Shown here: one piece after another, positions 23,040 through 34,070 of the stretch
Position numbering within the stretch: position 1 is the stretch's first letter
How the letters are laid out: the number at the start of each line of letters is the position of its first letter
Source: Fasciolopsis buskii
Lineage: Eukaryota; Platyhelminthes; Trematoda; Plagiorchiida; Fasciolidae
Direction: 5' to 3'
Length of the DNA: 64,000 nucleotides
Assembly (NCBI GenBank): GCA_008360955.1
Contig: LUCM01006846.1
Span: forward strand, 1-64,000
The notes under the pieces: model-generated
Database searches by the model: none
Told to the model about the DNA's origin: nothing
Seen by the model: the letters and a program-made list of their open reading frames with translations, nothing else
Program-made: the position numbers and the translations under genes

Positions 23040-24180
23040 TTATGGAAGTACCCTTTCAAACTTTGTTGATGACGTGACAAACCGCCTACCATTCGATTAT
23101 AAACATGCCGAACAGCTGCAGATATTACTCATGCGTCTTAGAACAAAATTTCATGTTATTTCGAGCTGTAAACCCATAATAGATACAATGAAGAACAGCA
23201 TATCTTTAGTGAACCAAGTACGCGATGGAACGTAATATGGCACAAAGAAGGAACATCATTTTTTCTTTTTCAATTGTTTTGGTGCTCTTTTCATATATAG
23301 ATGGAGACTTTCCACAGAACCATGTGACCAGACAAAAATACCTTAGATGGAGTTAAAATCCAAACACTTCGGAATAAAACTTCTACAAATTTAACGATTA
23401 ATTACTATTTTTAGGAGGGCTTTTATTTCTTATAAATACAAGTAATTTTATGTTACTTGTTAATGCTTTGTTTTGAAATACCGGGCCATCAGGAATTAGT
23501 TTCTTTTGAGCTAGCTGCAAACCAAGAACTGGATTAAAATCATTGTCATTCGTATCATACTTCTGGTAAGAATTGGAGTTTTGTTGTTTTTCCTGCTACC
23601 GAAGCCACTGTTCTTACTACTACTACTATTACTACTATTACTACTAGTACTACTACTACTACTACTATTACTGCTTTTATTGCTTTTCTAGTGCCCCAGT
23701 ACGGCTGGAGGTGGGTATTCTTAGACGACGAAGTGGCTCCTTGCCCTGAATGCCTCCCGAAATACACGTAAATGATCGTGGGTCTCAAATTAGCCTGCAT
23801 TGATGAAGTCCTACGCATAAGCTTCTCGTGGTGAAGATGTTCACATTAAGATCCGAGGACGAAGACAGAAGCCAGACGCTTCCCAGAGGCGTTGATTGAC
23901 CCTTCGTCACCAATCTGGTGGAGATGGCTAAATCCTAGTTCCAAACAACCACCGCAGCTTGCGAAACATACACCTGGGTGCTTACCGGCAGCCGTGGAGA
24001 AGGAGGAGTACTTGGAACTCAATACGCCTGAGCTCAATCGAGTGAGCATGAGCCGAGCAATCAGTCATCATTTAAGGTACTTGAACTCCACCCTGATATT
24101 TTGATAACTAGGCCATAAAAAATTAAGTCCCCGGATGTGTTGAGCTCTAGGAAACCTATTTGCTTTGACCCTGGTACTCT
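23040..24180. other. No supported gene, contains an ACT microsatellite
   Basis: The interval includes the microsatellite at 23613-23672. A GC-richer part at 23820-24060 is open on both strands (23846-24049 minus, 23892-24104 plus) without a motif. Confidence 0.35.
23613..23672. repeat. (ACT)n trinucleotide microsatellite
   Basis: About 60 bases of ACT units with interruptions (att, agt), the same unit and orientation as the longer array at 19483-19571. Confidence 0.9.
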
Positions 24181-26189
24181 AGAAGTAATGCTTCCATATA
24201 ATAAACTGTGGACTGTCCCTCTCGTCTCACGATCTCTCAGGCTTTTTCGTCAAAGCGAGATTATGTGATCATTCCTCACTATATTGAAAACCTATCCAGC
24301 CTCTATTTCCCGCTCCAGCTGCATTATCTGTCAGTCATGATATTTTGCCGCAGAGATGCTGAAATCCAGGCACTGACTGTAGCCGAATTCCAGTCAGAAG
24401 CGACTGCTCTTTGACAGCCACAGTAAATCGCATTACAGGGCCCACTTTTATTCAGTCTGGCCTACGATTCAAATCGACTGACTTTGATGTACGCACGATA
24501 ATGCAAATCGGACAATCCATTGTAACTCGCACATTTGAATCGCTCTTCATTCACATCACCTGCCTGTTAGAGACAGGTATATAGAATGCAAGGTCCACGA
24601 TCAGGATGACGTTCTACCTAACCTGAATAGCAAATTTCACCCACGCCCATCAATAGACCTGGATGCTGCCGTAGCCGGTCAGGTTAGTGGTGTAATCCTT
24701 CCAAGCCATAGAGCTGAGGCAGCTATGTCGTACTGGATTCCCGGTATTTGCCTATTGTGCAAATTGTGGCACCGAGGCTGTTATAGAGTGATTAGATATC
24801 AAGGCCATTCACACTGTCTATTGCTCAGCTCTTATTATATCTGATAGACTGCAATCCGAATACAGTGAAAGAGGAATATACCAGCAGACTCGCGCCTTCT
24901 CGAGAATGGCTTTTTAGACTGATATCTTGGTCCTCACCGGGGATCCCAGTGGCACACCTGTCACCTATTGGAATACCTGAAGCACGTTGGAGAAAAGTTT
25001 AGTCTCGACTGTTATAGTTCGGACAATGTAGATGGACTTTTGACATAATTCAGTGACTACCAGCATCTTCTACCAACCTCAAAGTGTGCCAATACAAACA
25101 ACGCTCTTACAACTGACGTTCCAATTCCGACTCGAAGTTAGCTACTGATTATCGTCCATGATGGCAAACCTAACCTAACTCCGATCACGCATTAATCCTC
25201 GTTGCTATATATTTGCGATTCATGGGGTTCGAATAGATCAAATGAAGGTAGTCTGAACACCAAAACTCTGAACACCCTTTGGCACTAGAGGCCTAAAACA
25301 CTACGCTAGTCTAGTCACTGGAATCCACCACTTAACCTGAAATTGACGAACACTAGGATAATCCGAAAGAAGCCTTGTTGAAAGCAGACAATCGATTTTG
25401 GTACGGTCCACAAATTAAACGGATGCTGGATTCCTTCGAACTCCTTTTCATTGCTAGTTAAAGGATTGACGAATACCCGCTGATGCAAAATGCAACTAAG
25501 TACGGTGTGAACTCTGTTCGACTTTGAATAGCAGTTCGCGTATTGACTGTGAGGCTGGTAGCCAAAGCTTGCCATCGAACCGGAAGCAGCTCTCGCTTTT
25601 GTCAACTTCAAAGAGTTTATCAGTGCAGTCGAACCAATGGGCCACACAAACAGGGGTCAGATAAGTGATTCACGCAACTACTCGAACGCCAGTAGCCAAA
25701 AAATCGCACAGACTAGATCGCGAGGCAGAAAATGACAATTTTAAATCCAGCCAGCAACCGGCTACTTCTACTGTATCCGGTACTTCTACACTACCAATGT
25801 AGCGAACACCAGACGGTCCACCGACAGAAGCTGAGATTCGAGGGAAAGCTTTGGTCGTCTCAAAGTATACGGATCCGGCGGTGTCCCCCCTTGGCATTTT
25901 CTGATAAGTGGAGAGGACAGTTCTTGCTCTAACAAACATGGACAGCGTAAGGAGTCCCGAATCTTGGGGCGAGTCACTGATTGTGCACCTTGAACAGGAT
26001 TAGCCTCACAATGAATTTCAGACGTGAAGAGACCAGCCTTATCTCTCCACTTCGGAACTCCAAGAGCTCAATGTCCCCCGCAGAATTCCTTCGTTGTGCC
26101 AGATTCGCTGTCGAGAATACCAAGCTATTTTTCTCCCTGATTAGGCCTACTGCATGGGAGCCGTTACCTTTACCAAATGCCAGCGATCG
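24181..26189. other. GC-richer, probably old retroelement sequence, unassigned
   Basis: This 2 kb is less AT-rich than its surroundings and has several motif-free open frames on both strands (24208-24414 +, 25315-25647 -, 25670-25939 -, 25981-26229 +). It lies directly upstream of readable RTE reverse transcriptase on the same strand, so part of it is likely the upstream region of that element. I could not read endonuclease motifs in it. Confidence 0.35.
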
Positions 26190-27000
26190 TCGTGTTCTTT
26201 TGTATCAAGGCCGTCTTTTACTCTGTTGATAGGTCAGCTTCGTGGAATTTCACATAAACAGCCGGAGTGCCAAAGAAGTAAGCTTCCACTCTGAAAGCTC
26301 TCCGTCATCAGACCTTAGGTGGAAAAAGTGTGTATGGGAAATTTTATTCGCTCTTTGTTTTCTCAAGACCAAGATGCCCACTCTCACATTTCCTCTTCAT
26401 TTTCATTCTGGATGATTTGCACCGCAAGGTTTTCGATGGTCTTGCAAACTGTGGAGTGGAACTTCTACCGGATCTCATGGATGTTGACATATATTATGAT
26501 AGAGAAGACACCTTGTTGACAGACAACCCTCAAATTTTCCTAGCTGCCTCAAACCAATTGGTTTCCGAAGGCATCATGTATGACATGGAATTTTCTCCAT
26601 CCATGTGCGAAGTAGTTATTCAAAGCTGGCAGAGAGATTACTTTGTACTCGCTCTTTGTGGAGGACATTTGGAAATCATCAGGAACTTGGTATAATTAAA
26701 AATGAGAGTGTAGGAAACGAAATCTCAACACACATTTGTAATGCTGGTCCAACATCCTCCAATCTCAGACACCTACGATATCAGGCTTTCTTTGAAAGGT
26801 AGAATTTAAACTGCTCCAATTTGTTCATTTCTGATTTAAGAATGAGAAACCTGACTAGCTGGAAAAGAAGTGGACCGAGTGATCTTATTCTGCATCGGAT
26901 GCCCAATCGACCTGATTGTTATGTCGCATCGAATATGAATTGGGCATGTGGAATCCAAATCCTGTTTTCGTTTATTTTTAATTGACTCTTATGACTTAGA
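26190..27000 (+). mobile_element. RTE-like retrotransposon fragment, copy 2
   Basis: Reverse transcriptase motifs are readable across frames: IKAVFYSVDRSASWNF (motif A region, 26205-26250), VYGKFYSLFVFSRPRCPLSH (before motif B), FILDDLHRKVFDGLANCGVE, then DVDIYYDREDTLL where LEYADDIVLL is expected, and SPSMCEVVIQSW followed later by NAGPTSSNLRHLRYQ. Three frames are used, so frameshifts are present; the YADD Asp pair is disrupted. The element is a relative of copy 1 (2900-5330) and copy 3 (33376-34070). The 3' limit near 27000 is approximate. Confidence 0.75.
26330..26802 (+). pseudogene. RTE-type reverse transcriptase core remnant
   Basis: Two open frames (26330-26695 and 26605-26802) cover the palm and the start of the thumb. 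The first contains LANCGVELLPDLMDVDIYYD, where Tyr-Tyr-Asp-Arg replaces the catalytic Tyr-Ala-Asp-Asp. The second carries GIIKNESVGNEISTHICNAG and SNLRHLRYQ, the conserved RTE stretch after the thumb. At least one frameshift lies between 26605 and 26695. Non-functional. Confidence 0.75.
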
Positions 27001-27820
27001 TTTTTCTGTTAATTAGTTGTATAGATTTCCGGGCCGTTTATTTATTAATTCTCTCTTATAACGAGTCCAACTGAGAAATCGGTCTGGTTATACGTAAATC
27101 TTCGATTCTTAGCACGAACGGGTTTTTGCCTACCCCGGTCACTTTGAATTCTGTTTCCCAACTGATGAGTGGCAATACGCAATAGGCCTAATAGAATTCA
27201 GTTTGCTTTGTCGTATGTCGAGTATTTTGTTGTGCGACGACAGACATCAGGTCTGAATTGAGCTCTTATTGACTAGTTTTCACCCCATTGGGTGAAAATC
27301 GTTGAGATTTGTTGCTGTTCGTTTATTGTTTGTAACTGATTTATGAAGAACCACAGTTGAAAACAACTGAACTCTTGGAGTTCTTGGAACTGTTCTACGT
27401 GTATCTCATCTGTCAGCTCGGTGTTGGTGACAAGGCAAGAAGTGGTATTTTTTTTATAATAGTTCCATGGTCTTCATTCATTCCAAGCCATTTCAATCCA
27501 GAGCATTTCAAATATCCTTATTTCTTATGTATTATTGGTTCTTAAAAATTTCGGGTAGAACTACTGACCAATTTTATTTGGATGATCGTTCCACATTTTC
27601 TATTCCTTTGCAAAAGGCTGTGCATCTGTCTTAGCTACCTTTTACATTTTGGCACCTTGCTAAACTTCTTTTGAACTTTGGAGTTCCCGAAAGCGTTTAC
27701 GCTGTTAAACTCATGGATTTTCGGCATTTGGTCTGATTACCGCAGACCATCTAACCGGCTTCGTGGCTCCTCTCATCGATTGATATCCTCATCCATAAGT
27801 CAGTGTCAATAGTAGGAGGG
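27001..27820. other. No supported feature
   Basis: AT-rich sequence after the RTE fragment; possibly its 3' UTR at the beginning. No domain or repeat could be named. Confidence 0.35.
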
Positions 27821-27825
27821 AGTGG

Positions 27826-27902
27826 TTCAGTGTCTAAGGTGTTCGGCTCCCATCTCGCATTCACGCTCTATTTTGGGTGCGATCCCTATTAAGGATGGAG
27901 TA
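27826..27902 (+). repeat. tRNA-derived SINE relic
   Basis: The string agtggttcagtgtctaagg resembles an A-box and D-arm; gttcggctcccat follows as an anticodon-arm-like segment, and gggtgcgatccct is in the position of a B-box. The spacing of about 60 bases is right for a tRNA-like polymerase III promoter. A clover-leaf does not close properly and the B-box is mutated, so it is a SINE relic or tRNA pseudogene, not a functional tRNA. Confidence 0.5.
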
Positions 27903-30390
27903 GATCAATAGCGAGCTGATCGCTGCTACTACAAGATGAATAGTTTTTTCTATAAGTGAAGTGCAGCTATTTTTTAATCAACGCAAACATCGAAGTATTA
28001 CAGTGCAAATTAAAATTTATCCAAAAATGTATATAATTTGAACCAGATTAACATGGGGTCATTTGCATGTTTTATTTAACCAAACAAATTACATTCGTTT
28101 TAGACGAGAACGATTTTGTTTTGGCGGACTTCGTGCGTGACTGACCGGTTACTTTCACTAATTATTTAAAGCTGCTCTCCTCAGATGCATATCAAAGCTT
28201 ATAGAAAATTTGTCCGTTCTGCAAAAACTGAACTAGCACAGACTCAGCTTGTCCAGCGATATCCTGCTCGTTCTCTCTTTTACGTCCACAGAGAAAAATG
28301 GTTTTATTTCCACCTTGGTTCGAAAATACCAGGCTCAAGTAAAATCGTTGAATATACTCCGGCCATCATTTCTCTTCTTTTCTTTCCAGAAGTTAGTAAC
28401 TTTTGAGTGTGGTTTCCGACATTTTCCATTAACTACGAACAACCATTGGTCCTACTGCTAGATTTTCTGATTTGGGATGTATCGAAACTTTGTAAGTAGA
28501 GGAAAGTTATGATTCATTTTGTGTTTGCAAGTATGCCCATCGTACATAAACTCATACACAAATTTGAGTGCTAAGGATACTGGTCATCGGAATGCCATGG
28601 ATCTTAATTGTTTGTCATCCTAGTAGATTAAGAGAAACAGCTTCTGGGAAGAGCTTATGAGTAGCAAACCTTAAACCTATGGTTGCCGTTCATTAGTCCG
28701 ACTTTAATTTTCATGGAACGGTTCTATACCGGCAACGGTCAAATAGATTAAACATCCGTCACCCCTGAAAAATGTCAGAAGTTAGAGTTTCCGATTCACT
28801 GGTCACTTCGCTAACTGATGGCATCATGCCGTCATTCGGCTGCCAACCCCATCAGACTTATGTGGTTCTTTATCGCTACTTTTGAAAGCTATCACTACCG
28901 GTTCCCCCTCCCACCGCACGCGTTATCGGTCCTACGGGCTACGGAGCGTGTCCCGTCCACTTCACTCATGGTTCAAGTTTGTAATAAAAATGCCGAGTGG
29001 ACTGAAATTTAATGAACAGCGAATTCTAATTCGCAAAATTATCGATGAAGCTGGCAGACAAAAATCAACTGACAATATTGCAATTCGAATGATTTCATCC
29101 AGCACGATCACACGGGGAGAATCGTTCCTGGATGCAGTCATGAATAGTTACGCTTTTGAAGTGTTCGAAAAATGTAACGAAACAGTTCTTGCAAAATGGA
29201 CATGCTTATTTAATTTATAACATAAGAAATTCATTACCCTACAAATAGCGTTCGCATTGATGCAGCTCGAAGGCTGAGGGAATTAAAAAAGGCAAAGGAA
29301 TGATTTTCCCCAATATTTGTAACTGCTAATCTTATTTCTGTTGCTTGGAGAAATATCTCATCGGGATCCATACAACGTCGTTTGATCACCGACCGTTCCT
29401 AAGGGACCACACATCTACTCTGTCTTGTTTTCAATATGCTCTTCCTACTGCCTGACGACATGAGCTCACGGCCGATTGAATCCATTAATTCCGCATTGTT
29501 AATTGCCATCTGGTGAAAGAAAAAAACATAACAAATGAGAAAACATTTGATCTTCTAAATAAGGGGCAAATTTTTAACTAGGTTCATAAACTTTAGATAA
29601 GTGGACGCAACATACTTTGATTCCCTCTCGCTAACCCGAAAGGCACAACAATTACGTGATTCACTGACAGCACTATATTTGAATATATTATAGTTCTATA
29701 AAATATGGCCTATATAACCCACAGAAGCTTTCGTGTTCAGCCGGCAATAACGTATGCAGTTTGTATCCCAGATAATGGTTGCTAAAATGACGTGATCTTT
29801 ATCGAAAATTGCGTATAAGTTGATTAATTCAAACCAAAAATGTGAAATACTAGGAGCTTGCAAACCGCTTCTTTGAGTAATCGGAAGCTCTTTAATGAGG
29901 ATAAGAATCCTTGGGAAAATGAGTTCGGTTTGTATGGCTGAAGTCACTAGCACATTATGGCTGATTCAATAAGATCTATTTCAGATCATGTGATTAATTG
30001 TAAAGGAGGGACAATGAATTGGAAACAAACGAAAAGTTTTTTATCTTCATATAGTACTTTCGAATAAAACACGTACTATTTGAGGTTCCCTTTCGTTATA
30101 GTCCAGCAACAGAAATTATCCGTGCTGTAGATTTGGACATGGTATTTTCTGACTTCTAGTGATTGAATATCATTGGCGGATTTATTTGAAGAACGGCTGT
30201 ATGACAGACGAGCTTGGCGGTAGAAGTTCATCAACCTACCGGTCAAAATAAATTGTCCGACACTGGATCAGGAACTTGACTGTTGACGGCGGGATATATG
30301 CAGTGTTTGCATTATTGGCAGAATATCATGGTAGAATTTTGTGAGATACTCAGAGTTTAGGTATAAGGTACTTGATCTCAGGGTCTAGTC
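27903..30390. other. No supported gene
   Basis: About 2.5 kb with motif-free open frames (28185-28461, 28882-29220 on +; 29696-29953 on -). The frame at 28882-29220 is 112 codons and not low-complexity but has no recognisable domain or convincing splice sites. Confidence 0.35.
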
Positions 30391-30395
30391 TTTAG

Positions 30396-30475
30396 AATAG
30401 CCAAGCGGCCAAGTGAATAGGGTCGTGGTGTTTGAATGTGAAGGTCGCGGGTTCGAATCTTCCCACTGCCGGTCA
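30396..30475 (+). repeat. tRNA-derived SINE relic
   Basis: An A-box-like start (atagccaagcggccaagtg) and an excellent B-box (cgggttcgaatct at 30448-30460) are about 50 bases apart. The T-stem and acceptor stem do not pair well, so it is not called as a tRNA gene. A related B-box block (aaggtcgcgggt) occurs at 52991-53003. The downstream sequence is A-rich. Confidence 0.55.
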
Positions 30476-30499
30476 ACTATACTACTTCTCAGCCCTCTG

Positions 30500-31739
30500 T
30501 TAGCCGCGGACCCCTTCCTAAAAAATGACATATGTTGTTATTTCATTATTAAGAAAGGAAGTGAAACATAAAAGAATAAATTAAGAATTTTGGGCTGTTT
30601 TGTCCATACGCACAGAACAGCTTATTCGCCGTTTGCCATTCTCCGAGGCAGGTAATGGTTGAAATTTAGTTCGGGGTGGCCAGCCAATGACGCCGCAAAA
30701 ATGTATGGAAGCGTCACTCAGTGGACTGATCCTTGCAGATGCTGTTAGACCAGCGGAGTGTGTCCTCGAGATCCCACCAAACGGCAGTTGGAGATGACAG
30801 ATAATATAGCTCAGTGCTACAATCAGTGCCGTGCTTGCATTCGAAATTTTTCTTCGTCCGCACTCAGTATTTTTCATTCTAACATCTACTGTTCGTTGTT
30901 TAATTCCTACCTTGAGTAGATAATGCTGTGAGGTTAAAATCGAAAACAGAATACACTGGTTCAAAAATAAGTGTTTGCTCAGAACGACTGAGTTGAACTG
31001 AATAATGATCTTCGACTGGTGACTAGCTTATCAAAGCTGATTTTTTCTATGGGTACGATAGATACAAATCACGCAGCTGCTGACCTGGCAAAATCTATTG
31101 ATTTTTTGTCATTCGGTTCTTCCTTGCAATCTATTAGTATGTCGCTCTTTTTTATGCTTGCTTACGCCACTTCGAATCTATTGGTACTGGTGCCTGCAAT
31201 GTTAAGTCATATGCGCCAAACGCAACTAATGAAACAGGGGAGCAACAGTGACGTAGTTGTATGTAGATGTTTATGTAATATGTTGAGGATAATAGTATTG
31301 TCCCCACACAGAGTAAACGAAAATCTGTTTGATGCACCAATAACTGCATAAAAACGTCTTGCCTTATCGGCACCCGGGAAGGCAAACTTGTATCAGTAAA
31401 CATAACTGGAATAAGTAGACATCCTGAGGGGTTCCCTTTCTTTGCAGGGTGGAAAGTAAAACAAATCAAATCAAAATATCGACAAGAGAAAAGCGGTATC
31501 TATTTTGTTGTTTTTCAACAGTGATACTTTTTCGGAGTTAATAACAAAAATTTTTGAATGCAGTAAATTACATAAATTTTCTAAAAGAATATTTACCATC
31601 CAGAACTAACTATCCAAAAACCTGCAGACGATATGTTACTGCCGAAGGGTGACCTCTTGCTGTTCAGCTGTGCACTTTGTGCCGTGATAAGAGCTGGACT
31701 GGTCGCACCACCTGACACTTGGAAGACTGATTGAACCAA
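30500..31739. other. No supported gene
   Basis: Open frames at 30581-30964 (-), 31019-31351 (+) and 31152-31469 (-) overlap in part and have no motif. Nothing else is visible. Confidence 0.35.
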
Positions 31740-32090
31740 TCAGGTCAGTCTAGACAATATTGGGATGGGTTCTAGTGAGGATTTGTTGCCGGGCCGAGAG
31801 AGCATACCAAACGGATGAAACAGTGGTTCCCCACCTGTCCGTTCCACCAGAAGAATCCGGATTTCGAGGGCTGACAATGGAGAGATCTGTCCAGTTCTAT
31901 CTACATGTGCAAATATGTAGCTAAAATGAGCTCCCATGTCCCAGTGAATATGGACTTGAATTTTCCCAAATTGATCAAGCCTTAGAAGTTTTACAATCCC
32001 CGAATAACTGTCGGCAAATATGTAGGCAGTACGCAAATCGTTAACCTTAAGTTTTAAACACTTTTCCGCTTTCCTATCATTGATTTTCAT
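31740..32090 (-). other. Protein-like open frame, unassigned
   Basis: A 116-codon frame with a natural-looking composition (VNDLRTAYIFADSYSGIVKL, then HIHWDMGAHFSYIFAHVDRT). A possible donor gtgggg lies in the frame near 31828 and a possible acceptor tcaatgatag near 32080. There is no recognised domain and no linked exon. It lies between the end of the rabphilin/Doc2-type gene and the RTE fragment, on the same strand as the genes. It could be an isolated exon or an old repeat. Confidence 0.2.
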
Positions 32091-32689
32091 GAGTTAAGGT
32101 GTTGGAAATGGTGGGAAGATGAAGCAATAAAAACATCCTCGTTTCACTGTCACAACCACTGCAGGGAAACACAAGGATGGCAGTGCTCCCTAGTAGGAGA
32201 ACACCATCTCCTCTATTGCCAAGCTGGTTTGTGGAAAGTGAAAAGCATGCTTGATGTCTAACTAATAGAGATGAACGTTATTTTCTTGTTAAGCCCATCT
32301 TTGAAAATCGAATTTTTGACGAGTTAAAAGTACCAGTACAGAAGAAAGTACAATTAACCACTAAGAAAACACGGAAGCACTGTATAGCTCTTTCATCCTT
32401 GTTAGGAATCAACATCAATACATTTGCACCGCGCCCGAACTGGGACGTAAACCCGAACAAGGACGAACGATTCTGAGTCGAACGCTTTGGCCATAACGCC
32501 ACCGGGCAGGTTATGAACCGTTTTTTGAATTTCACTACATGATGTTGTACCTATCCGTCACTTATTTGCACGACCACGGGCCGCAAGCGCACATTCTATC
32601 TGCTACGCCGTGCTCAAGAGGTGACACTTTGTTAACCTAGATTGTTGACCTTTGACCTTATACGACGTCCTGAATGCTTACGTCAAATT

Positions 32690-33010
32690 CACGATGTGGT
32701 TGCTCTGTGCTAGATGCGAAATGGCTGCATTATCAAGTGACTAAGTTGTTCCAGTTCCTATCCCTGCAAGGTGGTGCTCCCGGATGCGTTCGGACAAGCG
32801 TCTGGTCGTGCGACCGATGTACATGAAGGAATAGATACAAAACGAGGCTGCAGAATCAGGAACTTGTCTTTCAACCGGTATGACACTGGGGGGGTTGAAG
32901 AAAATGCGAAGCTTGGCTGCGTAAAATGTCTTATTGATAGCGCTAGTCAGTCTGCGTCGTGCTATTTCTGCCAACCAGAGGAACTATGAAACAAGGTGGG
33001 TTCGTTACGA
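32690..33010 (-). mobile_element. Penelope-like element, GIY-YIG endonuclease remnant
   Basis: The minus strand reads RRRLTSAINKTFYAAKLRIF, FNPPSVIPVERQVPDSAAS, FCIYSFMYIGRTTRRLSERI and REHHLAGIG. YIGRTxRxLxxRIxEH is the GIY-YIG endonuclease signature found at the C-terminus of Penelope-like elements. In family members the segment before YIGRT usually has Cys-rich residues (a T-C-x-C-G type linker); here FMYIGRT follows directly, so about six residues appear deleted. The Tyr, Arg and Glu-His landmarks survive. Upstream RT could not be read, and stops flank the 78-codon frame. A dead fragment. Confidence 0.8.
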
Positions 33011-33375
33011 AGTATATTTGGAACTACCACAACTTTACCGCAGATGTGATTAGCAAATCGGTCTTACCCCTGCAAAAAAAGATCTTTATCCCATTCTCGG
33101 AAATAAAAATAATATGCATAGCATTCTCGGCTTAGCATGAAGTCCGATGAGGTCATCAGAAGAGCCATCTCAAGGAAGATACAGAAGCCACAATTAGATG
33201 ATTTTGAAAATCGTCTCCTTTTAAAAGACTACGGATAAGGAAGCCCTACTAGCTGCGTTTTGTACCAGGGGTAATCCTACTAAAATGTAGGGGCGAGGGT
33301 GAATGTACGGCATTTTTAATTTAGTTGATTGATCTTTGATAGATAGTCCAAGGGAGATAGTTATAATGTGATTCT
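33011..33375. other. No supported feature
   Basis: A stretch between the Penelope-like remnant and the RTE 3' end. It may hold unreadable Penelope-like RT sequence on the minus strand, but no motif could be seen. Confidence 0.35.
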
Positions 33376-33396
33376 ATCATCATCATTATCATCATT
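33376..33396. repeat. (ATC)n tail of RTE copy 3
   Basis: Short imperfect tcatcatcattatcatcatt array. RTE elements end in short tandem repeats, so this is probably the 3' tail of the minus-strand copy adjacent to it. Confidence 0.6.
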
Positions 33397-34070
33397 CAGC
33401 GTTAAACAGCAAGGCACGCCTCACTGACCGCTGCCTATTCTCTACAGTTTCATGTTTCTATAGAAAGAGTGAATATCCAAGGGGAACAGGAAGTGAACCT
33501 GTACAGGTGGGAATAGATAAGGATGCTGGGGGAACCACCACACGGAACACAACCTAACTGTACAGGCACACTTCATCAGTCATTCTGATTGGACAGGAAA
33601 TGACGACATGAGCGCCACTCTTAGCCGTTCACTGTCATTTTTCAGTGTCTCATGCCAGCTACTTGACGGGTCTTTCAAACTTCAACCACGAAGACCTGAG
33701 ACGCCTAATTTACAGAAGCTCGGTATGCATTTTCTTGCTCCATCATATGTTGCCCTCCATATGTCTTCCTCAACTCCGTGGAAGGACCTCAAAATAGAAC
33801 ACGATATGGTAGACGAGTGATAAACATAAGCAACACGTAACAAAACTAGCGTAGTTTACTAAGTTCCATATGCTGAACTAAGGTATTCTCAGAACTGGTA
33901 CCTAATACTAGATCACCCTACTCCACGTTACTCACCCGGTCACTCCATCCAATCCTAGCGATACTACGTAGACATCAGTGGTCGAAAACCACTAACCGAC
34001 GGATCTCTCCCACAGGCATACTCCATGTCTCGTAGCCGTACAACAGAACGGAGGTTTATGAGTTGGGGCA
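33376..34070 (-). mobile_element. RTE-like retrotransposon 3' end, copy 3
   Basis: On the minus strand from about 34055 downward the text reads SVLLYGYETWS (RTE signature), VVFDH then a stop in place of Arg, CLRSIARIGWSDRVSNVE, then a degraded C-terminal region, and it ends in a (TGATGA)-type tail at 33376-33396. These motifs come in the order expected for the C-terminus of RTE elements. Stops and frameshifts show an old insertion. The overlapping + frame at 33608-33820 is a shadow. Confidence 0.7.

Noticed and set aside
30396..30475. Functional tRNA gene
   Set aside because: The B-box is good, but the T-stem and acceptor stem do not pair; called as a SINE relic.
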